In this document: positions 56,111 to 64,000 of the stretch, piece by piece
How the letters are laid out: each line of letters opens with the position of its first letter
How positions within the stretch are numbered: position 1 is the first letter of the stretch
NCBI GenBank assembly: GCA_964573725.1
Contig: CAZNLJ010000022.1
Span: 1-64,000 of the forward strand
Reading direction: 5' to 3'
Length of the DNA stretch: 64,000 nucleotides
From: UBA6168 sp964573725
GTDB lineage: Bacteria; Bacteroidota; Bacteroidia; Chitinophagales; Saprospiraceae
Made by a program: the position numbers and the translations under genes
The notes under the pieces: generated by a model
Told to the model about the DNA's origin: nothing
Databases searched by the model: none
What the model saw: the letters and a program-made list of their open reading frames with translations, nothing else

Positions 56111-57069
56111 ATGAAACACAAACCAGCTGTGCCTGCAACATCCGGGGGGCGGTCCGTCCGACGGCTTATCGGCCGGACGGTGTGGTTTCTCCTTTTGGCA
56201 TCCTTCACCCGGTCATTGACCGGCCAACCGCTGGCAGGTCCGGCCATCCTGACGGAGGCGGACAGCATGCCCTGCTTTCCGGCTTGCCCGGAACTGCCGG
56301 CCTACACACCGGCCTTCCGGGCCTGTAGCGAAAGGGCGCTGGCGGAATGGCTGTCCCGCAACATGAAGTATCCGGAACCGGCGCGCCGGCAAGGTACGGA
56401 AGGAACCGTCACCGTCTCCTTCGTCGTGCGGCCCGACGGTACGGTGGAACAGGTCGAGGTCCTGCACGATATCGGCGCCGGCTGCGGCGGACCCCCCCCC
56501 GGGCCCGGAAACGCCCAGCCCGCCCGGGGGGCGGGCCCCGCCCTCCAAACTTTGGTCTTTCGTTATTCGGATAGGCACTTAATCCAACNNNNNNNNNNGG
56601 CCTGCTTGTTCCCGGCCCGGGGGGGGGTTCCCCGTCCGCCGGCGCGGTACAGGCCATGCCGGCCTGGTGGCCGGGCCATCACCGCGGACGCCCGGTGGCC
56701 GTGCGGATGAGCCTGCCGGTCCGGTTCCGATTACGGGACCAAGCCACGACCCATTGGCTGGCCTGGGGGGCACTGTCCGGGGAGACGGTCGGCAGGAAGG
56801 CCCTGTTGGCCAACCTGGATACCCCGGTGTCCGTCCGGGATGCCACGGGTCGGGATGTCCCCGTGCAACGGCTCGTCGTCAGCTACCGATACAGGCACCG
56901 CCGGCAGCACCGCATCGGCGCAGGACCGCTCCTCTCCCCGGCACAGGTCGCCTTGCTCCGGAAGGCCCGGCGGGGCGGAACCATTGTCCTGGAAGTGGAT
57001 TATCGGACAGACGGACAGCCACAGTCCCTCGCCCGCACCTTCAGTCTCGTGGGTACCCGGCGGAAATGA
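56111..57069 (+). CDS. TonB C-terminal domain fused to a GldM-C-like domain, interrupted by an assembly gap
   Basis: The left part (56111 on) has a signal or anchor segment (LIGRTVWFLLLASFTRSLTG), a Cys-containing linker and the first half of a TonB_C domain (MKYPEPARRQGTEGTVTVSF, then VRPDGTVEQVEVLHDIGAG). The right part (56647-57069, another frame) has the second half (VQAMPAWWPGHHRGRPVAV), then ~100 residues (SGETVGRKALLANLDTPVSV, later LLSPAQVALLRKARRGG) that resemble the GldM C-terminal domain of the type IX motor. Ten N at 56589-56598 and about 150 nt of homopolymer-rich flank replace roughly eight expected residues, so the break looks like an assembly fault. The fusion itself lies in contiguous sequence. 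Confidence 0.62.
56589..56598. other. Assembly gap (10 N)
   Basis: Ten unknown bases lie between C/G homopolymer runs (nine C from 56492, and a long G run from about 56619), inside the TonB_C coding region. The sequence from about 56492 to 56640 is likely unreliable. Confidence 0.95.
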
Positions 57070-57159
57070 AGGGATCGGCCGGGTCGGTTGGCCGGCCGCG
57101 GACCGTTTGTAAAAAAATAACAAATTGCCGCATTTAGTTAAAATATCCCCCCGGATTTT

Positions 57160-57167
57160 TAACTTTG
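57160..57167 (+). promoter_or_regulatory. -7 element for ompA-family gene
   Basis: TAACTTTG is an exact TAnnTTTG match. It lies 197 nt before the start, implying a ~190-nt leader. Confidence 0.45.
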
Positions 57168-57363
57168 CCTGACCGTATATCCCGGCAGGCTGGGTGGCCG
57201 GCTATTGGCCACGCTTTCGGGCGGGAAAATGAGAGCTTGCTTTACAAGACACCAGGTGCTACAGGTAGTGCCGGCGCGTTCCAGCCCTATCGATGGTCCA
57301 ACGACCCGTCAGCACGACTGCGAAGCACTTACTTTATCTAATTTCAAAAATCTTTTAAAAGAC

Positions 57364-58131
57364 ATGAGTATGAAGTATGCACTCCATTTGGTTGCTTTCT
57401 TTATGGTTGCAGCGCTCGCCCTTCCTTCCTGCGTATCCAAGAAAAAATTCGACCAGCTCCAGGAAGAAAAGAACTCCCTCGCCAGCACATTGGCAGAGAG
57501 CCAGGAAAAGGTGAAGATGCTGGAAGATAAGATTGCCAACCTCGAATCCGAACTGGCGGCCGAAACCAACAAGCTCGCCGGTGAACTCGACAAGATCCGG
57601 AAAGACCTGGACGCCGCCCGCGCCGACCTCGCCAGCACCAAGAAGTCGCTGGAAGCCAAGGAAGCCGAAATCGCCAAGATCAAGCAGGACGTCAAGGACG
57701 CTTTCGGTATCAGCAGCGATGTCGCCGTGACGGAAGACGGTGGCAATACGGTGATCAAACTGGATAACACCGTCAATTACAGCAGCGGCTCCTCCAGCCT
57801 CAACCGCAAGTCCCGCGAAGCCATCACTTCGCTGGCCAACACCTTGAAGAACAACCCGAACATGCGTGTGCTCATCGAAGGCCACGCGGATTCGGACAGG
57901 TTTTCCGCAGAATCCGGCATGGACAACTGGCAGCTGAGCGTCAACCGGGCCATGGTCGTCGTGAAGCGCCTCATCCGCAATGGTGTCAAGCCGGAACAGC
58001 TGGTCGTCGCCGGTCGTGGTGATACGGCTCCCGTCGCACCCAACGACAGCCGGGACGGCAAAGCCCAGAACCGCCGCACGGTAGCCAAGCCGGACCCGAA
58101 CACCGGTAAGATTTTCAACATCGGCAACTGA
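57364..58131 (+). CDS. OmpA-family lipoprotein with coiled coil
   Basis: The 255-aa protein has a lipoprotein signal (ALALPSC), a long coiled coil (about 27-110, heptads such as LEDKIANLESELAAETNKL), and an OmpA domain (about 125-240). Peptidoglycan-binding residues are seen in LIEGHADSDR and DNWQLSVNRAMVVVKRL, with the terminal NRRT. It should tether the outer membrane to the cell wall. ATG 57364 or 57370 is possible. It has a ~190-nt leader and ends at a perfect terminator (58181-58221). Confidence 0.93.
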   Translation: MSMKYALHLVAFFMVAALALPSCVSKKKFDQLQEEKNSLASTLAESQEKVKMLEDKIANLESELAAETNKLAGELDKIRKDLDAARADLASTKKSLEAKEAEIAKIKQDVKDAFGISSDVAVTEDGGNTVIKLDNTVNYSSGSSSLNRKSREAITSLANTLKNNPNMRVLIEGHADSDRFSAESGMDNWQLSVNRAMVVVKRLIRNGVKPEQLVVAGRGDTAPVAPNDSRDGKAQNRRTVAKPDPNTGKIFNIGN

Positions 58132-58180
58132 TCCTAGTCGCCATAGCGGTTCCTCGCAAGATGCCTGGAACCATCGATAA

Positions 58181-58221
58181 AAAGAAATCCCCCGGCGGCC
58201 CTGCCGGGGGATTTCTTTTTT
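58181..58221 (+). terminator. Strong intrinsic terminator, possibly bidirectional
   Basis: AAAGAAATCCCCCGGC (58181-58196) pairs perfectly with GCCGGGGGATTTCTTT (58203-58218), 16 bp with a 6-nt loop, followed by further T. The A-rich left arm gives the reverse strand a U-run too. Confidence 0.92.
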
Positions 58222-58960
58222 GCCGGAACGCCGGTTTCGGTCGATGCAGGGGTGTTCACACTTCCGCCGCCCTGGAGAACCGATACCCCCTTGCTTAAGG
58301 GATGTGCCCGCCCTGTCACAGGCGTTCCCGCGCGCCCCCGGTATCTCCTATCGCATCTTCCGCGCCTCGACCCTGTCGTATTATTAATTATAAAGCATTT
58401 ATTTTTATATATTTGAAAGCATTTAGAGCCTATTCGAGGTTTTCGGATAGGCTTTAGACCTTTGTCCCGCCAGAAGCCGTTTGCCAACCTTTGCGATTTG
58501 GTAAACGTACGTCCCGCCAGAACATGTTTACTAAACCTTTGAGGTTTAGTAAACGTACGTCCCACCAAAAGACGGTTACCAGCCTTTGCGATTTGGTAAA
58601 CGTGCGTCCCGCCAGAACATGTTTACTAAACCTTTGAGGTTATGTAAACGTACGTCCCGCCACAAGTCGGTTACCAGCCTTTGCGATTTGGTAAACGTAC
58701 GTCCCGCCAGAACACGTTTACTAAACCTTTGAGGTTTAGTAAACGTAAGTCCCGCCAGAAGCCGTTTGCCAGCCTTTGCGATTTGGTAAAAGTACGTCCC
58801 GCCGGAATACGTTTACTAAACCTTTGCGATTTAGTAAACGTACATCCCGTCTACGAAGGAGTAATTATTTGGCTATGAGCAGTTTACGCCAATATCCCCC
58901 ATACGGACCTTGCAATCAAAATATTCGATTTGGTTTTTGATGTGCGAAAGATGAGTCCGA
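58222..58960. other. Long AT-rich intergenic region with repeats
   Basis: No gene is credible here. Apparent frames in the array only restate the repeat. It contains direct repeats AAAGCATTTA (58393-58402 and 58417-58426), an AGCCTAT/ATAGGCT hairpin (58428-58453), and the 380-bp hairpin array (58465-58844). The array is reported separately. Confidence 0.7.
58465..58844. repeat. Four-copy 95-bp tandem repeat of alternating 47/48-bp hairpin units
   Basis: Start positions of the shared tcccgcc anchor are 58465, 58512, 58560, 58607, 58655, 58702, 58750, 58797 and 58845, so unit lengths alternate exactly 47, 48, 47, 48. The 48-bp unit holds GTTTACTAAACCT / TTG / AGGTTTAGTAAAC, a perfect 13-bp stem with a 3-nt loop (first at 58526-58554). 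The 47-bp unit holds a related but imperfect stem (GTTTGCC and relatives with GGTAAAC). Copies carry only scattered substitutions; one 48-bp copy has ggttatg in place of ggtttag. Confidence 0.93.
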
Positions 58961-59959
58961 TTATCCTGCCGGGGGGGACGTATCCGGGTATGCGATGCCG
59001 GCGGCTTCCCGTACCCGGTCGAGCAGGTGCATCAAGGACAGGCTGAAGGACAAGGGAAGCCGTTCACTCTCCCGCTTCCCTTGCCGCAGGCACTCCCCGA
59101 CCTCTACGATCTCATGATAGTAGCCGTAGCCCGTATAGGGGTGACCATAGGTCGCCGTCGGTTTGTCCGGGTACGAAACGAACACTTTCTCCGGATGGTG
59201 GAAACGGCCGGGCAGGTGCAGGGTCCCTTCCTCCCCATACAACCAGCCTTCCGTTCCGGTCTGGACGGCCACGGAAGCATCGAGGATGGCCAAGCGCCCG
59301 TCCGGATAAGACAGCAGCATGGCGCAGCTCTCATCCACACCGGTCGGTCCGAATACCGCCTTCGCTTGAATTTCGGCGGGCATGCCCCAAACCTGCAAGG
59401 CCAGGTACAAAGGGTAGATACCCACATCCAGCAAGGCCCCGCCGCCCAGAGCCCGATTGAACAGCCGGTGTGCCGGCGGGAAATCGGCCCGGAAACCGAA
59501 ATCAGCCCGGATGGTCCTGACCTTGCCGATTATACCGTTCCGGACCAGCTCCAAGGCTTCGTCAAAGGCAGGGATGAAGCGGGTCCAGAGCGCATCCATC
59601 AGGAAAACATCCTGTTCCCGGGCCGTCTCGATCATCTCCGCTGCCTGTCCGGCATGCATGGCCAGGGGTTTTTCGCACAGCACCGCCAGACCCGCCTTCA
59701 GGCACAACAAAGTATGTTCGTGATGGCCGGTATGCGGGGATGCGACATAGACCACGTCCAAGTCCGGACAATCCACCAACTCCTCATAACTTCCGAAGGC
59801 GTGCGCGGCGCCGAATTCCCGCGCGAATGCCTGCGCCCGTTCCAGGGAGCGGGAGGCCACGGCATGGAGGCGCGCACCCTCGACCATCAGCAGGTCGTGG
59901 GCGAATTTGCGGGCAATCCGACCCGGCGCCAGGATGCCCCAACGAATGACTTCTTTCAT
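58961..59959 (-). CDS. Gfo/Idh/MocA-family oxidoreductase
   Basis: The 332-aa NAD(P)-dependent enzyme has an N-terminal Rossmann fold (IRWGILAPGRIARKFAHDL), the family CEKPLAMHAGQAAEMI motif with its catalytic-site Lys near residue 95, and a C-terminal alpha/beta domain (GGGALLDVGIYPLYLALQVW). It resembles 1,2-dihydrodiol/glucose-fructose-type dehydrogenases; the sugar or diol substrate is unknown. It follows dnaB by 63 bp in the same direction and may be co-transcribed. Confidence 0.88.
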   Translation of the reverse strand: MKEVIRWGILAPGRIARKFAHDLLMVEGARLHAVASRSLERAQAFAREFGAAHAFGSYEELVDCPDLDVVYVASPHTGHHEHTLLCLKAGLAVLCEKPLAMHAGQAAEMIETAREQDVFLMDALWTRFIPAFDEALELVRNGIIGKVRTIRADFGFRADFPPAHRLFNRALGGGALLDVGIYPLYLALQVWGMPAEIQAKAVFGPTGVDESCAMLLSYPDGRLAILDASVAVQTGTEGWLYGEEGTLHLPGRFHHPEKVFVSYPDKPTATYGHPYTGYGYYHEIVEVGECLRQGKRESERLPLSFSLSLMHLLDRVREAAGIAYPDTSPPAG

Positions 59960-60022
59960 GGTGGCTGATTTAAGACCCTTGCCTGCCGGATACCGGGTGG
60001 CATCCCGCCCTACCGGTCTTCG

Positions 60023-61570
60023 TCAGAAAGGAATTTCCTCTTCGTCATTCATCCGGGACGGCATGGTCATGACGATCGACTGGTCTGTGGGGGCGGCAAA
60101 GGAATTTCCTCCGCCCAGTTGGTCGAACCGGATGTCCTCCAGGTCCGAAAACTTGGCGAACTGGTCGGCAAAGCGGAGCTTGACGGTATCCAGGGCGCCG
60201 TTTCGATGTTTGGCGATGATGATTTCGGCGATGCCTTTCAGGGACTGTCCGCTTTCGTCCTCCAGGATTTGGTAATATTCCGGCCGATAAATGAACGTGA
60301 CGATGTCGGCATCCTGTTCGATGGCACCGGATTCGCGCAGGTCGGACAATTGCGGCCGTTTCGGCCCGCCGCGGACCTCCACTGCCCGACTCAGCTGCGA
60401 CAAGGCGATGACCGGAACACCCAGCTCCTTGGCAAGGCCCTTCAAGGCACGGGAAATGGCGCTGATCTCCTGTTCCCGGTTACCGCCCCGGTTGTTTTCC
60501 ATGCCACCGCTCATCAACTGCAGGTAATCGATGATGATCAACTGGATATCGTGCTGCATCTTCAGGCGGCGACACTTGGCGCGCAATTCGAATATGTTGA
60601 TGGCGGGTGTGTCGTCAATAAAAATCGGCGCTTCCCCCATCCTTTCGATGGTCGCGTGCAATTGCTCCCATTCGTAGCTTTCCAGTTTCCCCGACCGCAT
60701 CTTGGAAGCGGAGATCTCGGATTCCATGGATATCAGCCGCTGGACCAGCTGGATACTGGACATCTCCAGGGAGAACAAGGCCACCCCCTTTTGGAACAGC
60801 ATGGCCGCATTGTAGGCCAGGGCCAGGGTGAAACTGGTCTTCCCCATCCCCGGCCGGGCCGCGACAATGATCAGGTCCGACGGTTGCCAGCCGGAGGTGA
60901 GCCGGTCCAGCGCCGTGAATCCGGTCGGCACCCCGGTCAGCCCGTCCTCTTTGCCTTTCAATTCCTCCAGCAGCCGGAGGGTCTTCCCGGCCAGTTCCCC
61001 CATGCTCTGATATTGGCGGCTCAGGTTGTTCTGGGTCACCGCGAACAAGCCTTTTTCCGCTTCGTCCAGCAGCGTGAAGACATCCGTCGTATCCTCGTAC
61101 GCATCGCGGATGATCTGGGTGGAGACCTTGATCAACTCGCGCTGGATGTGTTTCTGCGCCACGATGCGGGCGTGGTACTCGATATTGGCGGAGGAAGCCA
61201 CCCGGTTGGTCAGTTCGACCAGGTAATAGGCCCCGCCGGCAGCTTCGAGGTCGCCGGCCTTACGCAGTTCCTCCTGGACGGTCAGCAGGTCGATGGGATG
61301 CGACCGTTCGAAAAGCCGCAGGATCGCCCGGTATATCAACTGATGGGAATCGACATAAAAACTTTCCGGACGCAGGATGTCCAGGATGACCGGCAAGGCG
61401 TCCTTTTCCAACATCATCGCACCGAGAACGGCCTCTTCCAGCGGAATCGCCTGGGGAGGGACCTTCCCGAATACATAATCCGACAAATCGCCGTCTTTCT
61501 TGCGCATCCTGGACTTGCCGTCCCCGATTCGCCTGGCTGTGTTGTCCTTGTTGTCCGACATGGTGGGCAT
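60023..61570 (-). CDS. dnaB: Replicative DNA helicase DnaB
   Basis: The 515-aa helicase unwinds DNA at the fork. The N-terminal DnaG-interacting domain (about 45-150, PLEEAVLGAMMLEKDALPVI) is linked to a RecA-like core with Walker A in AARPGMGKTSFTLALA, Walker B LIIIDYLQLMSGG, and arginine-finger/loop blocks. Length is usual and no intein is seen. ATG 61570 is chosen because an AGGA sequence lies 8 nt upstream; ATG 61561 is also possible. A full promoter is at 61622-61653. Confidence 0.95.
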   Translation of the reverse strand: MPTMSDNKDNTARRIGDGKSRMRKKDGDLSDYVFGKVPPQAIPLEEAVLGAMMLEKDALPVILDILRPESFYVDSHQLIYRAILRLFERSHPIDLLTVQEELRKAGDLEAAGGAYYLVELTNRVASSANIEYHARIVAQKHIQRELIKVSTQIIRDAYEDTTDVFTLLDEAEKGLFAVTQNNLSRQYQSMGELAGKTLRLLEELKGKEDGLTGVPTGFTALDRLTSGWQPSDLIIVAARPGMGKTSFTLALAYNAAMLFQKGVALFSLEMSSIQLVQRLISMESEISASKMRSGKLESYEWEQLHATIERMGEAPIFIDDTPAINIFELRAKCRRLKMQHDIQLIIIDYLQLMSGGMENNRGGNREQEISAISRALKGLAKELGVPVIALSQLSRAVEVRGGPKRPQLSDLRESGAIEQDADIVTFIYRPEYYQILEDESGQSLKGIAEIIIAKHRNGALDTVKLRFADQFAKFSDLEDIRFDQLGGGNSFAAPTDQSIVMTMPSRMNDEEEIPF

Positions 61571-61621
61571 GTTTGTTTTCCTGGTGGCGGGTGTGAAGAC
61601 GGCAGGCAAGCCCCCTCGTCA

Positions 61622-61653
61622 CAAAGATACGGGGTCGGACAGGCATCTCCAAA
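61622..61653 (-). promoter_or_regulatory. Promoter of dnaB
   Basis: The reverse strand reads TTTG (61653-61650), 20 nt, then TATCTTTG (61629-61622), a perfect Bacteroidota -33/-7 promoter about 52 nt upstream of the start. Confidence 0.7.
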
Positions 61654-61971
61654 CCGTCGCCGAAGGGCTTTCCCGCTTCGACCGTGGCTGTGAATCTACT
61701 GCAAAACAGCCAAAATCAGTCGAAAACAACCATATAACATTCCGGCTACAATTTTTACCGCTCCGACGGCAGCCCACGGAGGCATGTATCCTGCCACTAC
61801 CTGCCGACCCGGCGGCAGGCTGCGGCGGCCTTCGGTCCGGTCGGGAGGCCGGTATTCGGTGAACATCGTGGACCCGTAGCTTTTCATAAGACTTAAGGAA
61901 CTAACTGGCAATTATTTATCCAAGACAATAGATTTTATATGATGATATCGGATCAAATTCCTTCCGTTTCG

Positions 61972-62035
61972 ATGCCGATTGGTTTGTATTTTGTCGGCAT
62001 ACGGTCGTCAAAAGATGTACGAAGCATCTTTTTTT
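61972..62035 (+). terminator. Two stem-loops, the second terminator-like
   Basis: ATGCCGA (61972-61978) pairs with TCGGCAT (61994-62000). AAAAGATG (62010-62017) pairs with CATCTTTT (62025-62032) and is followed by more T. It could end an unannotated small RNA or attenuate transcription 230 nt before deoC. Confidence 0.4.
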
Positions 62036-62267
62036 GTGCTAAATTGCACCCCTATAGAAACAGTCATCACCCAGCCTGCTGTTCCGTCCCATCGGCGTAC
62101 CGCCTCCGTGCATCCTTTCGTCGTGCCGGTGTATGTGTGTTCCCGATTGGATTTTTTTTGGACAAAGGAAGGGTGACGATCGTGCCGAATGACCTGTCCA
62201 GGCCGGGCTTACCTGCCCTGGCTTGACGGAATCCATCGGAAGATTGAATAAAAATGAGGTAACGAGT

Positions 62268-62915
62268 ATGGATTTAGCCCGATACATCGACCACACCCTA
62301 CTGAAACCGGACTGTACATCCAAAGATATAGCCACCCTATGTGACCAAGCCAAGCAACATGCTTTCGCCGCTGTCTGTCTGCCCCCGTATTACGTCCGGG
62401 AAGCGAGCCACCTGCTGGAGGAAGGCAAGACGAAACTGTCCACCGTCGTCGGTTTCCCCATGGGCTATGCCTCCATTCCTTCGAAAGTGGAGGAAATCAA
62501 GCGGGCCATCGACGAAGGCGCACACGAATTGGATGCGGTGCTGAACATCTGCGCGATTCGGAACGGACATTGGAATTTCGTCCGCAATGAGGTGGAATCG
62601 TTGACCACGGCCTGCCACATGCGGGGCAGGATCATCAAGTTGATCTTTGAGACCGGACTGCTGCGGCAAGAGGAGGTGAGCCGTCTTTGTGAAATCGTAT
62701 CGGAAGTCAAGGTGGATTTCGTCAAGACATCCACCGGCTTCAACGGGCCCGGGGCAAATCCGGAGATTGTCCGGTTCCTCCGGCAGTCGTTGCCGGAAAG
62801 TATCCGGATCAAGGCATCCGGTGGCATCCGCAGTGCCGAGCAGGCCCGGGAGCTGATTGCCGCCGGTGCCAACCGGATCGGCACCTCCGAGGGCCTGGCC
62901 CTGGTCGGCGCCTGA
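62268..62915 (+). CDS. deoC: Deoxyribose-phosphate aldolase
   Basis: The 215-aa TIM-barrel aldolase splits 2-deoxyribose-5-phosphate into glyceraldehyde-3-phosphate and acetaldehyde. Catalytic D89 (ELDAVLNI), the Schiff-base Lys K153 (FVKTSTGF) and K182 (IRIKASGGI) are all present. A GAGGT ribosome-binding site precedes ATG 62268. Length is typical of short bacterial DeoC. It is separate from the dnaB gene, which points the other way. Confidence 0.96.
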   Translation: MDLARYIDHTLLKPDCTSKDIATLCDQAKQHAFAAVCLPPYYVREASHLLEEGKTKLSTVVGFPMGYASIPSKVEEIKRAIDEGAHELDAVLNICAIRNGHWNFVRNEVESLTTACHMRGRIIKLIFETGLLRQEEVSRLCEIVSEVKVDFVKTSTGFNGPGANPEIVRFLRQSLPESIRIKASGGIRSAEQARELIAAGANRIGTSEGLALVGA

Positions 62916-63065
62916 GCGATCTGCTTTCCGCAACTTATCCCGGTCGACCCTATTTTTCGAAAACCGCTGCCGAAGGCCTGCCCCACGCCGGCCGGTAAGC
63001 TGATGGTTACCGGATACCTGGACCTGTTCCGCAGTCCATATTGTCTGACAAGCACTGGATAACAC

Positions 63066-63464
63066 ATGAGAAATTCCCTTTTCTTCCCGCTGATCCTGGC
63101 GACCGTGCTTCCGGCCGGCCTCTTCGGGCAAGGTCGGATCATAGAAAAGACGGAACCGGCTGTTACCGTCTTGCTCGAGAATTTCATCGAATCCAACAAA
63201 TCCGTGACTGCCGTCCGGGGTTGGCGGGTACAAATCATGGCCACGACGGACCGGCAACGGATCGACGAGGTCGTCGGTCAGTTCACGGCCCTGTATCCGG
63301 ATATCCCAATCGACTGGATCCACACCAAGCCTTATTACAAGGTGCGGGTGGGTGCCTACCAGACAAAAAGGGAAGCGCTGCGGATGCTTTATCTTTTGAA
63401 GTCCAATTATCCGGGTGCTTATCCGGTACAGGACGACCACATCAAGCCGGAAGAGCTGCTCTGA
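63066..63464 (+). CDS. SPOR-domain periplasmic protein
   Basis: The 132-aa secreted protein has a signal peptide (about 1-22, ending LFGQ) and a C-terminal SPOR fold. WRVQIMATTDRQRIDEVV and YYKVRVGAYQTKREALRML are the paired beta-alpha signatures. SPOR domains bind denuded glycan strands at division or cell-wall sites. No other domain is present. It lies 150 bp after deoC and 37 bp before dapD. Confidence 0.88.
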   Translation: MRNSLFFPLILATVLPAGLFGQGRIIEKTEPAVTVLLENFIESNKSVTAVRGWRVQIMATTDRQRIDEVVGQFTALYPDIPIDWIHTKPYYKVRVGAYQTKREALRMLYLLKSNYPGAYPVQDDHIKPEELL

Positions 63465-63501
63465 CGAGCGCCCCTCGGGCCGGAACCTCACCTCACCGAT
63501 T

Positions 63502-64000
63502 ATGCATGCTTGGGAACAAACGATATGCGCCGCCTGGGACGACCGCTCCTTGTTGAGGGATCCCGATGTACAGGCCGCCATCCGGAACGTCATCGACCAG
63601 CTTGACCGCGGGAAACTGCGGGTAGCGGCGCCCGATGGCCAGGGGACCTGGGAAGTGTTCGACTGGGTCAAGAAAGCCGTGATCCTGTATTTTCCCATCC
63701 AATCCATGCAGACCATCGAGGTACCGCCTTTCGAGTTCCACGATAAGATTCCCCTGAAAAGGGATTATGCCGGCCAGGGTGTCCGGGTGGTTCCGCATGC
63801 GGTGGCCCGCTATGGCTCCTTCCTGGAAAAAGGGGTGGTGCTGATGCCCAGTTACATCAACATCGGGGCTTGGGTCGGCGGCGGCACCATGGTAGATACC
63901 TGGGCGACGGTCGGTTCCTGTGCCCAGATCGGCCGGAACGTCCACCTCAGCGGCGGAGTCGGAATCGGCGGGGTCCTGGAGCCGCCCCAAGCGGCACCCA
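63502..64000 (+). CDS. dapD: 2,3,4,5-tetrahydropyridine-2,6-dicarboxylate N-succinyltransferase (partial)
   Basis: The start of DapD, the succinyl-CoA-dependent step of lysine/meso-diaminopimelate synthesis, runs off the window after 166 residues. The N-terminal helical domain and the left-handed beta-helix hexapeptide repeats are visible (VVLMPSYINIGAWVGGGTMV, TWATVGSCAQIGRNVHLSGG). The product feeds peptidoglycan cross-linking. It follows the SPOR gene by 37 bp. Confidence 0.95.
   Translation, partial: MHAWEQTICAAWDDRSLLRDPDVQAAIRNVIDQLDRGKLRVAAPDGQGTWEVFDWVKKAVILYFPIQSMQTIEVPPFEFHDKIPLKRDYAGQGVRVVPHAVARYGSFLEKGVVLMPSYINIGAWVGGGTMVDTWATVGSCAQIGRNVHLSGGVGIGGVLEPPQAAP

Larger units (their letters stand above)
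61571..62267. other. Divergent intergenic region with hairpins
   Basis: The 697-bp gap holds the dnaB promoter and an AT-rich right part with two stem-loops (61972-62000 and 62010-62032) ending in T. No coding frame looks real. A short GAGGT sequence (62256-62260) precedes the deoC start. Confidence 0.55.

Noticed and set aside
56111..57069. Frameshifted pseudogene for the TonB-like gene
   Set aside because: The frame change occurs at ten N and in homopolymer-rich flanks, so an assembly error is more likely than mutation.
58465..58844. CRISPR array
   Set aside because: Intervening sequences are not unique spacers. They are copies of each other in strict 47/48 alternation, and no cas genes are near.
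58134..58878. Short coding frames inside the repeat array (both strands)
   Set aside because: The predicted peptides only repeat the array (TFTKPLRFSK and similar) and have no start signals.

Overview
The window is GC-rich DNA from the phylum Bacteroidota, and a Saprospiria-like lineage is my best guess. The evidence is: proteins ending in the gliding-motility / type IX secretion C-terminal domain next to a PorP/SprF homologue; TonB-dependent receptors with an N-terminal carboxypeptidase-regulatory-like domain; an S46 dipeptidyl-peptidase and a DUF4249-like lipoprotein; and promoters carrying the Bacteroidota -7 element TAnnTTTG instead of the E. coli -10 box. A run of ten N at 56589-56598 shows this is a draft assembly. 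Large open frames opposite real genes are an effect of base composition and are left out.

Layout. 1-570: AT-rich, repeat-bearing DNA beside tRNA-Ser(UGA). 570-6663: an outer-membrane barrel protein with a small Spy-like periplasmic protein, then a DUF5684 membrane protein and an esterase-like lipoprotein. 6691-11167: a leftward hexosamine cluster (GH20 hexosaminidase, NagX-like acetyltransferase, SIS-domain protein). 11352-14650: Dps, thioredoxin and a TonB-dependent receptor. 14818-24979: lysS-ddl, a large anchored propeller-like protein, panB-mltG, and a lipoprotein plus M28 peptidase pair. 25095-25399: tRNA-Val and tRNA-Pro closed by a strong terminator. 25744-32240: a DUF7309/DUF6930 protein, a DUF1593 hydrolase, a membrane protein/winged-helix regulator/membrane protein operon with a palindromic operator candidate, and an alpha/beta hydrolase. 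32265-39760: a TIM-barrel epimerase-like protein, a GT2-sulfotransferase-GT8 cassette and a tricorn-type protease. 40050-50443: two giant collinear PKD-rich secreted paralogues and their PorP/SprF partner. 50462-57069: a LexA-like regulator without its catalytic dyad, a DPP11-type S46 peptidase, a DEAD-box RNA helicase, recO, and a TonB-C/GldM-C-like fusion interrupted by the assembly gap. 57364-64000: an OmpA-family lipoprotein, a striking 95-bp tandem hairpin array, a Gfo/Idh oxidoreductase, dnaB, deoC, a SPOR protein and the start of dapD.

How it fits together. Most of the content is envelope biology of a protein- and glycan-scavenging, type IX-secreting bacterium: surface and periplasmic hydrolases (GH20, M28, S46, tricorn), outer-membrane uptake barrels, secreted adhesin-like proteins, cell-wall genes (ddl, mltG, dapD, OmpA, SPOR) and housekeeping genes (lysS, panB, recO, dnaB, deoC). 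The least explained items are the 58465-58844 hairpin array, the TonB/GldM-like fusion, the dyad-less S24 regulator, the operator at 28651-28674 and the repeats next to tRNA-Ser.
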